The notes beneath the pieces are model-generated. The model was not told the DNA's origin, made no database searches, and worked only from the letters and a program-made list of their open reading frames with translations. Made by a program: the position numbers and the translations under genes. A stretch of DNA of 64,000 nt from NCBI GenBank assembly GCA_023409535.1, contig JAEYGZ010000040.1, positions 1 through 64,000 on the forward strand. The letters run 5' to 3'. Of this stretch, positions 8,162 through 16,435 are shown piece after piece; within the stretch, counting starts at the first letter, position 1; each line of letters opens with the position of its first letter. The DNA is from Bacillota bacterium. GTDB lineage: Bacteria > Bacillota > Clostridia > Lachnospirales > Lachnospiraceae.

Positions 8162-9769
8162 ATGAAGAAAAAAGTATTAGCATTATTACTTGCTTCCTCA
8201 ATGATGGCTGCGTTGGCAGCCGGTTGTGGAAACAAAACAACAGAATCAAATGAAAACAAAGCAACAGAATCACCAGATTCAACTGCAGGTATAGAGGGAG
8301 AGTCTGCTGCGACAGACGGACCGATCACTTTTCCGCTTGCTGAGACAAAGGAATTCTCTATGTTATGTGTTATTAATGGAGATACGCCCATGGATGAGGT
8401 CGACGCATTTCAATACCTGAATGAACAGAGTAATATTACCTTCGATGTTAACAGTGTTCCAAGCGAAGATGCAGCGGAGAAGGAAGGATTGATTCTTGCA
8501 GCAGGGGATTATCCTGATGTTTTTATCTTCTCAAGTCTTCAGAAAAATGATATTGAAAAATATGGTTCTCAGGGTGTGTTTATTCCATTAGAAGATTATA
8601 TCAAAACGCAGGCTCCTAATTTGACAAAGCTTTTGGATGAAAGAAACCTTTGGCCGTATATTACATCTGCGGATGGTCATGTGTATTCCATGCCGGCATT
8701 GAATACAGGCGCAGAGCTGGAAGCTGGTTTTCATGTTTGGTTAAATTATCAGTGGCTGAGTAATTTGGGATTGTCAGAACCTAAAAGTTTGGAAGAGCTC
8801 TATAATGTATTGGTAGCATTTAAAGAGCAGGATGCCAATGGAAATGGAGATTTAGGTGATGAAATTCCGCTCTCCGTACCGGATGGAATGTCATATTTAA
8901 AGAACTACCTTCCTTATTTTGGATACAACTTAGATTCCAATACATGGCTTGCTAATCAAGACGGCAACCTTGTGTATGTGCCTACAGAGGATGGATATAA
9001 GGAGTTTTTAAGATATTTTACCAGATTATACAAGGAAGGACTGTTAGATTCCTCCAGCTTTACACAGAATTATGATCAGCTTGCTGCACGGGGAAGCTCA
9101 GGAGATATCTTGGGAAGCTTTAGCGCACTGGCATCTTTTCAGTTTGTAGGACGTGAGCAGGATGAAAAATATCAGATTCTTACACCTTTTGAAGGACAGG
9201 CTTATCCTCAGTCAACAGGCATTGGTCAAGGCAATATGATGATAACGGATGCATGTCAGGATCCGGCAACCTTGGTTGCATGGGCAGATCAGCTTTATAC
9301 GCAAGAAGGCGGAGCGTTATATTGGCTTGGTGTAGAAGGAAATTCTTATATTGTGAATGAGGATGGAACCTGGTCATGGAATGTAGGAGGCCCCATCGGA
9401 GATGATACTTCAACCATTCGTGAAAAAGGAACATTAAAATATCAGACAGCATTTCCTGGTGTTCAGCCTGATTTCTGGTTTACGGGAATAACAGATCCTG
9501 ATGAAGCCTATTTGATTACTCAGCGTTCCAAAATGTTAGATTATGGTCAAATTACACTTCCTGCCATGACATATTCGGTAGAAGATACAGAAACCATAGC
9601 CACACTAAAGGCAGATATTGACAGCTTCATTGACCAATATGGCGCACAAGTAATTACAGGTGAAACGGATTTGGATTCCAGCTGGGATGATTATGTATCC
9701 AAAATGAATAAAATGGGAGCATCTGAATTATTTGAAATTTATAAAAAAGCTTTTGATAATGCCGAATAA
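8162..9769 (+). CDS. ABC sugar transporter substrate-binding lipoprotein
   Basis: 535 residues. The N-terminus is a lipoprotein signal (charged MKKK, hydrophobic core, lipobox LAAGC with Cys22), followed by a Ser/Thr/Glu-rich linker. The size and the DVNSVPSEDAAEKE and DGHVYSMPAL stretches fit the long family-1 binding proteins of the LipO/YtcQ type that serve plant-polysaccharide oligosaccharide importers. AGGAGG lies 11 nt before ATG. It is the first gene of an operon with two permeases and several glycosidases. No ATPase gene is present, so a shared MsmK-type ATPase encoded elsewhere is expected. Confidence 0.9.
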   Translation: MKKKVLALLLASSMMAALAAGCGNKTTESNENKATESPDSTAGIEGESAATDGPITFPLAETKEFSMLCVINGDTPMDEVDAFQYLNEQSNITFDVNSVPSEDAAEKEGLILAAGDYPDVFIFSSLQKNDIEKYGSQGVFIPLEDYIKTQAPNLTKLLDERNLWPYITSADGHVYSMPALNTGAELEAGFHVWLNYQWLSNLGLSEPKSLEELYNVLVAFKEQDANGNGDLGDEIPLSVPDGMSYLKNYLPYFGYNLDSNTWLANQDGNLVYVPTEDGYKEFLRYFTRLYKEGLLDSSSFTQNYDQLAARGSSGDILGSFSALASFQFVGREQDEKYQILTPFEGQAYPQSTGIGQGNMMITDACQDPATLVAWADQLYTQEGGALYWLGVEGNSYIVNEDGTWSWNVGGPIGDDTSTIREKGTLKYQTAFPGVQPDFWFTGITDPDEAYLITQRSKMLDYGQITLPAMTYSVEDTETIATLKADIDSFIDQYGAQVITGETDLDSSWDDYVSKMNKMGASELFEIYKKAFDNAE

Positions 9770-9807
9770 GTAATAAGGTTCGAAAGGGTATATTTGCAGA
9801 TAAACAA

Positions 9808-9850
9808 CCAATGCCAGATGCTTGTAAGAGGAAGGTTCGTCTGGCATTGG
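9808..9850 (+). promoter_or_regulatory. Intercistronic stem-loop between binding protein and permease
   Basis: CCAATGCCAGA (9808-9818) and TCTGGCATTGG (9840-9850) form an 11-bp perfect stem, extendable to 13 bp, with no following T-run. Such elements between binding-protein and permease genes often protect the upstream message and lower downstream expression (inference). Confidence 0.5.
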
Positions 9851-9889
9851 CCGCTGCAAGGGGAAGAAGGAAGGAGATTATGAATAAAC

Positions 9890-10867
9890 GTGACTAAATC
9901 ACCTGTAACATATGTTGATACGAATAAGAAAAAACGCCGGTCAAAATTGGCTCAGCCTCTCTGGAGCAGACTTGCGGATGATTTAAAAAAGAATTGGATT
10001 CTGTACGCGATGATCTTTCCGGTTGTCCTGTATTTTGCCATTTTTGCTTATGCACCTATGAGCGGAGTCCTGTTAGCATTTAAGGATTTTAAGATAAAGC
10101 TTGGTATTTTTGGAAGTCCCTGGGTTGGATTTGACCATTTTGAACGGTTTTTTAGCAGCTTTAATTTTGAGTTATTATTAAAAAATACAATTGGAATCAG
10201 TTTGTACTCCTTACTGATAGGATTTCCCGTTCCGATTATTTTTGCATTGCTCTTAAATTATTTAATATCAAAACGTCTTAAAAAGGCACTTCAGATGGTT
10301 TCTTATGCGCCATATTTTATTTCTACGGTTGTGATCTGCGGTATGCTTGCTATTTTTATGGACAAGAATACAGGGGTATTCAATCAAATTATTGTGGCAT
10401 TAGGAGGAAACGCGCAGGACTTTTTAAGTAGGCCTGAATATTTTAAAAGTATTTATGTATGGAGCGGAATATGGCAAAGTATGGGGTACAGTTCGATTAT
10501 ATATATTTCCGCATTGTCGGGTGTAGATCCCACAATGCATGAGGCAGCCATTATGGATGGCGCTACAAAGGTACAAAGGATAATACATATCGACCTTCCC
10601 AGCATTAAATCTACGATTATTATGCTGCTTATTTTGCAGCTGGGGTCTTTGATGAACGTAGGTTTTGAAAAGGTCTTTTTGTTACAGAATGATTTGAATA
10701 TGAGCGCATCAGATGTAATCAATACCTATGTATATAGAGTTGGTTTGGTTCAGAATAATTATAGTTATTCAACTGCAGTAGGGCTATTTAATTCTGCAAT
10801 TAATATGGTGCTGGTGATTGCAGCTAATCAGGTATCAAAAAAATTTGCCAATGAAAGTTTGTGGTAA
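9890..10867 (+). CDS. ABC sugar transporter permease (LplB/YteP type)
   Basis: 325 residues with about six membrane segments, the first at residues 38-58. The EAA loop that docks the ATPase is EAAIMDGATKVQRIIHIDLP, residues 219-238. The best start is GTG 9890, since no in-frame ATG lies near; AAGGAG (9871-9876) is 13 nt away, which is long. An ATG at 9880 opens a five-codon frame whose stop overlaps the start region, perhaps lowering or coupling initiation. It forms the membrane channel with the next permease. Confidence 0.9.
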   Translation: MTKSPVTYVDTNKKKRRSKLAQPLWSRLADDLKKNWILYAMIFPVVLYFAIFAYAPMSGVLLAFKDFKIKLGIFGSPWVGFDHFERFFSSFNFELLLKNTIGISLYSLLIGFPVPIIFALLLNYLISKRLKKALQMVSYAPYFISTVVICGMLAIFMDKNTGVFNQIIVALGGNAQDFLSRPEYFKSIYVWSGIWQSMGYSSIIYISALSGVDPTMHEAAIMDGATKVQRIIHIDLPSIKSTIIMLLILQLGSLMNVGFEKVFLLQNDLNMSASDVINTYVYRVGLVQNNYSYSTAVGLFNSAINMVLVIAANQVSKKFANESLW

Positions 10868-10874
10868 AGGAGAA

Positions 10875-10935
10875 AGTTTGAAAGTACCTTTCAAACTATT
10901 TATTGGTGCATATCACAAGCGGGCTTGTGATATGC
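10875..10935 (+). promoter_or_regulatory. Tandem stem-loops between the permease genes
   Basis: Hairpin 1 pairs AGTTTGAAAG (10875-10884) with CTTTCAAACT (10888-10897). Hairpin 2 pairs GCATATCACAAG (10908-10919) with CTTGTGATATGC (10924-10935) over a CGGG loop. Both are perfect. No T-run follows, and the second ends right before the next ribosome binding site. Confidence 0.5.
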
Positions 10936-10949
10936 GGAAGGGTGTAGAT

Positions 10950-11861
10950 ATGAAAAACATTAAAATAGCTAGAAAAAGAATCATAGATCCGGACACAGTG
11001 TTTGATGCGGCGAATTTACTGATTATGTTAGCACTGCTGGTAATTTTCACATGGCCTTTGTGGTTTGTACTCATTGCATCCATTAGCGATCCGGCACAGG
11101 TATGGCAGGGGAATGTAATTCTTTTACCCAAAAAAATCACATTAGATGCGTATAAAGAAGTGTTAAATTATAAGACCATTTGGACAGGATATGGAAATAC
11201 GATTATTTATACTGTGTTAGGTACTGCAATTAATATGGTATTAACGGTATGCGGTGCTTATCCCTTGTCAAGAAAGGACTTTGTATCCCGAAAATTTTTT
11301 ATGATTATGTTTATGATAACCATGTATTTTAGCGGAGGACTGATTCCTACCTACTTAGTAGTGAATAAACTGCATTTAATAAATACTGTTTGGGCAATGG
11401 TAATTCCCAATGCAGTCTCTGTTTTTAATATTATTATTACCCGTACTTACTTTATGAACAGCATACCGGATGAATTATTAGAAGCTTCTCAGATAGACGG
11501 AGCGAATAATGCACAGTATCTTTTTAAGGTAGTGCTGCCGTTGTCGAAGCCGATCCTGGCAGTAATCATGCTGTTCTATGCGGTTGGTCACTGGAATGAT
11601 TTTTACTCTGCACTTATTTATATTAATTCACAGGAATTATTACCGCTTCAGTCTATTCTCAGGAAGATTTTGATGTCTGCGCAGATGACCCTGCAAATTA
11701 CCAGTTCCATGAGTCCTGATGAGATAATGCGAAAGACCCAGCTGGCACAGACTTTAAAATATAGTTCAATCATTATATCCACAATTCCGGTTTTATGTCT
11801 TTATCCTCTGGTGCAGAAGCATTTTGTAAAAGGCATTATGATTGGTTCGGTAAAAGGATAA
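10950..11861 (+). CDS. ABC sugar transporter permease (LplC/YtcP type)
   Basis: 303 residues, about six membrane segments. The EAA loop reads LEASQIDGANNAQYLFKVV, followed by LPLSKPI. ATG 10950 has AAGGGTG 7 nt upstream; an ATG at 10932 is in frame but lies inside hairpin 2 without a good binding site. The C-terminus ends in the usual HFVKGIMIGSVKG. It is the second channel subunit of the importer. Confidence 0.9.
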   Translation: MKNIKIARKRIIDPDTVFDAANLLIMLALLVIFTWPLWFVLIASISDPAQVWQGNVILLPKKITLDAYKEVLNYKTIWTGYGNTIIYTVLGTAINMVLTVCGAYPLSRKDFVSRKFFMIMFMITMYFSGGLIPTYLVVNKLHLINTVWAMVIPNAVSVFNIIITRTYFMNSIPDELLEASQIDGANNAQYLFKVVLPLSKPILAVIMLFYAVGHWNDFYSALIYINSQELLPLQSILRKILMSAQMTLQITSSMSPDEIMRKTQLAQTLKYSSIIISTIPVLCLYPLVQKHFVKGIMIGSVKG

Positions 11862-11906
11862 GTTGAAAAGGGCGGAAGAGTGCAGAAGATTTTAATGGAG
11901 AACGTT

Positions 11907-14021
11907 ATGAAAAATATACATTGGATACAAGGGGATAATCAGTGTGAATCTCCTCTTTTTCGAAGGAGCTTTTTTATACCGCAGGCAACCCGCTCCGCAA
12001 AGATAGAACTATGCGGGTTGGGATATTTCCTGTTATTTGTAAATGGAAAACGAGTGGGCGAACAGGAATTCATGCCGGCGATGACGAATTATACTTCCCT
12101 GCTTGGCTGTGAAACCACCTATCCGGTGTGGGAGGAAAGAAGAGAATACCGTTGCTTATACATGACCTTTGATTTACAGCCTTTTTTAAAAGCAGGAGAA
12201 AATGTGATAGGGATTCAGCTTGGGAATGGTTGGTATCATCAGACCCAAAGAATAGACGAAGGTAAAATGATATTTGGCTTCCCTAAATTAAGATATGAGG
12301 TTACGATAGTTCATGCAAACGGGGAAGAAACCTTTTTTGAAAGTAATTCAGAAACCTTATGGAAACCCAGTGAGGTGGTAAAAAATAATTTATTTATCGG
12401 AGAAACACATGACTTGAGATTATTGCAGGACAATTGGTGCACCCATACGGCTGATTTGTCAGACTGGAACCCCGCAAGACCGGTTCATGGACCGGAGGCG
12501 GAGCTTACACAGCAGGAATGTCCGCCGGACCAAGTGTTACGTAAAATTCAACCTAAATTGTTGGGGATATATGGAAATGGAAAACGGTATGATTGTAAGG
12601 AAAATATAGCAGGCTGGGTGAAGCTTCGCTGTATAGGGGAAAAAGGGGAAAAGATTGTCGTCAGACATAGCGAAGAGCTTACAAAGGACGGTCAGGGTCT
12701 GGATTTTGCATCGGCAGGAGGAAGCAAACAGATACAGGAGGATTGTTATATCTGCAATGGCTCTGTCATGGTTGTGCATCCTAAATTTTGCTGGCATGGC
12801 TTCCGTTATTTTGATGTGGAAGGACCGGGAGAGGTGATCTGCGCCGAGGTAGTATGTACCAATACGGCGGTCATTTCTTCCTTTCAGTGTTCTGATCCTG
12901 TTCTAAACTGGCTTTACCATGCTTATATACGAACGCAGATCAATAATTATCATAATTGTATTCCATCTGACTGCCCTCATAGGGAGAGGCTTGGGTATAC
13001 GGGAGACGGACAGCTGACAGCGGAAACTGCCATGCTGCTGCTGGATACGAAACAGCTTTATGAAAAATGGTATCAGGATATCCTGGACAGCCAAGGAACA
13101 GATACAGGGCATATTCCCCATACAGCACCTTTTCTGGGCGGAGGAGGAGGTCCCGGTGGCTGGGGGTGTGCGGTTTATGTTATCCCCATGAATTACTACA
13201 AGGTATATGGAGATCCCTGTTTGCTGGAGAAAGGCTATCCTGCGATTATTCGGTGGCTGGGCTATATGGATGAGCATTGTGAAAACCATTTGGTTGTTCG
13301 GGAAGAAGCAGGGGGATGGTGTTTAGGAGAATGGTGTGCCCCTGTGTCAGAACCGGAGAAATTGCCGGAAGCGTTTATTAATACTTATTTTTATATACAG
13401 GGCTTGCAGGAATTGAAGCACATAGGAGAGATTTTACACAAAACACTGCCGGCATGGGTGGATGAAAGAATTCGGCTGTCCAAAAAGGCGTTTGAGGAGA
13501 ATTATTTTAATCTGGAAACAGAAGATTTTTGCAATGGTATAGGAGCGGCAAATGGGTTTGCTTTAAGTCTTGGTTTGGGCACCGCCCAGACAAAACAGAA
13601 TCTTGTGACAAGGTATCAAAGGCTGGGAAGATTGGATACAGGAATTTTTGGAACACCTGTTTTAATAGAACAGCTTTTTCGTGCGGGGGAAGGCAATCTT
13701 GCATTTGAATTACTGACGAATGACAGTGAGATATCCTTTGCACATATGATGAAAAACGGAGCCACTACCTTGTGGGAAAAGTGGGAAGGAACAGAATCCC
13801 ACAATCATCCTATGTTTGGCAGCGTAGTAAAGCTGCTGTTTACTGAGATTCTTGGGATCAGACAAAAAAAGGGAACCTGTGGATTTGAAGATTATGAAAT
13901 AAAACCCGCAGAGATTGGGGCTCTTACCTGGGCGGAAGGAACGCTTCAGACAAGGGCGGGAACCATCTCCGTTAAGTGGAACCGTGATATAAACGGAGTA
14001 ATCAAATTGGAAGTTTTATAA
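11907..14021 (+). CDS. GH78 alpha-L-rhamnosidase-like glycoside hydrolase 1
   Basis: About 704 residues with GH78 architecture: N-terminal beta domains with LFVNGKRVGEQEF, the AGENVIGIQLGNGWYHQ signature, and an (alpha/alpha)6 catalytic barrel. The barrel holds SDCPHRERLGYTGD near residue 353, which includes the general-acid Glu, and TTLWEKWEG near 620, which includes the likely base Glu. These enzymes invert and release L-rhamnose from glycosides. There is no signal peptide, so it acts on imported oligosaccharides. ATG 11907 follows GGAGAA; GTG 11880 and ATG 11895 are alternative in-frame starts. It is paralogous to the next gene. Confidence 0.88.
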   Translation: MKNIHWIQGDNQCESPLFRRSFFIPQATRSAKIELCGLGYFLLFVNGKRVGEQEFMPAMTNYTSLLGCETTYPVWEERREYRCLYMTFDLQPFLKAGENVIGIQLGNGWYHQTQRIDEGKMIFGFPKLRYEVTIVHANGEETFFESNSETLWKPSEVVKNNLFIGETHDLRLLQDNWCTHTADLSDWNPARPVHGPEAELTQQECPPDQVLRKIQPKLLGIYGNGKRYDCKENIAGWVKLRCIGEKGEKIVVRHSEELTKDGQGLDFASAGGSKQIQEDCYICNGSVMVVHPKFCWHGFRYFDVEGPGEVICAEVVCTNTAVISSFQCSDPVLNWLYHAYIRTQINNYHNCIPSDCPHRERLGYTGDGQLTAETAMLLLDTKQLYEKWYQDILDSQGTDTGHIPHTAPFLGGGGGPGGWGCAVYVIPMNYYKVYGDPCLLEKGYPAIIRWLGYMDEHCENHLVVREEAGGWCLGEWCAPVSEPEKLPEAFINTYFYIQGLQELKHIGEILHKTLPAWVDERIRLSKKAFEENYFNLETEDFCNGIGAANGFALSLGLGTAQTKQNLVTRYQRLGRLDTGIFGTPVLIEQLFRAGEGNLAFELLTNDSEISFAHMMKNGATTLWEKWEGTESHNHPMFGSVVKLLFTEILGIRQKKGTCGFEDYEIKPAEIGALTWAEGTLQTRAGTISVKWNRDINGVIKLEVL

Positions 14022-14059
14022 GGAAGAGGTGTGTATGATAGACACAGATAGGAGCAGCA

Positions 14060-16339
14060 ATGAAGTTTCCGGACCAGTTTATTAGTGCGACAATGGAATA
14101 TGCAGATTTTGGACACCGAGTGCCGGCGCCCTATATAAGAAAGAAATTTACACTGAAGGCTGCCCCGCAAAAAGCGGAGCTTCTAATTACCGGCTTAGGG
14201 TTTTACCGTGTGTTTGTCAATGAGACAGAAGTCACCAAATCAATCCTGGCACCCTACATCAGTAATCCGGATGACATAATTTATTATGATTCCTATGATA
14301 TTCAAGCTTGTTTAAAAAAGGGTGACAATGTAATAGGAGTTATCCTTGGAAACGGAATGCAAAATGCTTATGGAGGATTTGTGTGGGATTTTGATAAGGC
14401 TCCATGGAGAAGCGCTCCTATGACAGCTTTGCGAATGGATATTGAGCTGGAGGGAGGAGAGCGGGTTTCCATTGAAAGTGACCCTTCTTTTCTTACCCAT
14501 CCTTCGCCCTTGTTGGAGGATGATCTTAGAAGCGGTGAGTATTATGATGCAAGGCTTTGCATTAAGGATTGGTGTTCCTCTTCCTTAGAGGAAGATGCTT
14601 GGAAGCCGGCCATAAAGGTAATGCCGCCCCGGGGAAAAAAGAGACTGTGTCAGGCATCACCGATTAAGGTATATGAAAAACGGAAGGCTGTCACAATCAT
14701 ACCCTATAAAGAAGGCTATCTGTATGATTTCGGGGTGGATATGGCAGGAATCTGTGAATTAAAAATCACAGGAACACCGGGACAAGAGATTCGAATATTT
14801 TATGGAGAGTGGTATCATGACGGTATTCTTGAAAAGAAAAATCTGATGTTTCCGGAGTATGCTTCTCCTTATATTACTAATGTACAGGAAAGCTGTTACG
14901 TATGCAGGGGGGATGAAGAAGAAACCTACAGACCATATTTTACTTATTATGGGTTTCGATATGCTTATGTAAGAGGAATAGACCCGGAGCAGGCGACGGA
15001 AGAATTGCTGGTTTATCATAGCATGGGCGGAGATTTTGGGGAGGTAGGGAGCTTTTCTTGTTCTGATGAAATTGCCAATGAGCTGCAGACAATGACCAGA
15101 AGGTCTACTATTTCAAATTTTTTCTGGTTACCGACAGATTGTCCCCATCGGGAAAAGAATGGATGGACCGGAGATGCTGCACTGTCAGCCGAACATATGC
15201 TGATCAATCTTTCGGTAGAGGCTTCGCTGCGGGAGTGGCTGCATAATGTGGAAGAGGCGCAGGCATCGGATGGCGGATTTCCTGGAATTGTGCCTACCGG
15301 AGGTTGGGGGTTTGGCATCGGACCGGCATGGGATCAGGTGATCGTTGAGCTTCCCTATTGTTTGTTAAGACTGCGAGGAGACTTAGATACTGCAAGAGAA
15401 GCGGCACCTTCTATTTTCAGGTATTTATTCTATCTTTCCCAGATTAGAAATGAAAGAGGACTGGTGGATATCGGACTTGGAGATTGGTGTGAAACAGGAA
15501 AAAGCGGAGGCGGTCATAAAGCGCCTATCGAAGTTACAGGTACTGCAATCTGTGTACATTTATTGGCAGAGGCAAAGCTTTTGTTTCATAAATTAAACAG
15601 GCAGGCAGAATATGATTATGCCGACAAGCTCTTTTGTGAAATGAAACAGGCATTTCGCGAAAGGCTGATTCATTTTCCCACAATGACAGTGGCGGGAAGC
15701 TGTCAAGCAGCTCAGGCCCTGGCTATTCATTACGGATTATTTAAAAAATCGGAAAGACCGGCAGCTTTTTCAAGGCTTCTTGAAATGATTCATCAAAATC
15801 AAAATCATATGAATGCGGGCGCTTTGGGTTTAAGGGTTCTGTTTCATGTTCTTTCTGATTACGGCGAGGCGGATCTGGCATATGAAATGATTACAAGAAA
15901 GGATTATCCGTCATATGGGAATTGGATTGCCAGAGGTGCAACTGCTTTATGGGAAGATTTTTTGCCGCCTGACGCAGAGGCGCATTCGCAAAATCATCAT
16001 TTTTTCGGAGATATCAGCAGTTGGTTTATACAGCGTGTAGGGGGAATTGTTCCTAATCCATACATGGAGGATCCAGACTATATTTTGGCAGCACCTCATT
16101 TTATTAAGGCACTTACCTATGCGGAAGCATCGTACAGGACACCGTCCGGCAGAATTTCTTTACGCTGGGAGCGAATAACGGATCGTTCCATAAAAGGAAT
16201 GGAATTAATTGAAATAATGATAAATTTGTCCGATGTGATAAAGGGCATAATTTGTTTGCCGAAAGGATGGGAATTTGAGGATGGTTTTTGCGAAAAATCC
16301 TTAGAAGAGGGAAGATATCGATGTAGATACATGGAGTAA
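14060..16339 (+). CDS. GH78 alpha-L-rhamnosidase-like glycoside hydrolase 2
   Basis: 759 residues, a second GH78-type enzyme with the same domain order. FYRVFVNETEV and KGDNVIGVILGNGMQN mark the N-terminal beta domains; DCPHREKNGWTGD near residue 359 carries the general acid and GATALWEDF near 627 the base. No signal peptide is visible, so it is cytoplasmic. AGGAG precedes the ATG by 5 nt. Having two diverged rhamnosidases in one operon suggests two linkages or positions of rhamnose on the imported glycan. A tail beyond residue 720 is not obviously family-specific. Confidence 0.88.
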   Translation: MKFPDQFISATMEYADFGHRVPAPYIRKKFTLKAAPQKAELLITGLGFYRVFVNETEVTKSILAPYISNPDDIIYYDSYDIQACLKKGDNVIGVILGNGMQNAYGGFVWDFDKAPWRSAPMTALRMDIELEGGERVSIESDPSFLTHPSPLLEDDLRSGEYYDARLCIKDWCSSSLEEDAWKPAIKVMPPRGKKRLCQASPIKVYEKRKAVTIIPYKEGYLYDFGVDMAGICELKITGTPGQEIRIFYGEWYHDGILEKKNLMFPEYASPYITNVQESCYVCRGDEEETYRPYFTYYGFRYAYVRGIDPEQATEELLVYHSMGGDFGEVGSFSCSDEIANELQTMTRRSTISNFFWLPTDCPHREKNGWTGDAALSAEHMLINLSVEASLREWLHNVEEAQASDGGFPGIVPTGGWGFGIGPAWDQVIVELPYCLLRLRGDLDTAREAAPSIFRYLFYLSQIRNERGLVDIGLGDWCETGKSGGGHKAPIEVTGTAICVHLLAEAKLLFHKLNRQAEYDYADKLFCEMKQAFRERLIHFPTMTVAGSCQAAQALAIHYGLFKKSERPAAFSRLLEMIHQNQNHMNAGALGLRVLFHVLSDYGEADLAYEMITRKDYPSYGNWIARGATALWEDFLPPDAEAHSQNHHFFGDISSWFIQRVGGIVPNPYMEDPDYILAAPHFIKALTYAEASYRTPSGRISLRWERITDRSIKGMELIEIMINLSDVIKGIICLPKGWEFEDGFCEKSLEEGRYRCRYME

Positions 16340-16435
16340 CAGGGAAGAGAAAAATTTGTGTTCAAGAGGGAACAGCATTTGCTATCAGAGAAGTCATGGC
16401 ATATAATTTTGTTGGTAAAATAAAAATGGTATAAG

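Noticed and set aside
7971..8165. 64-codon plus-strand frame before the binding protein
   Set aside because: It covers the AT-rich leader and palindrome, has no ribosome binding site, and its amino-acid content is Lys/Ile-rich noise.
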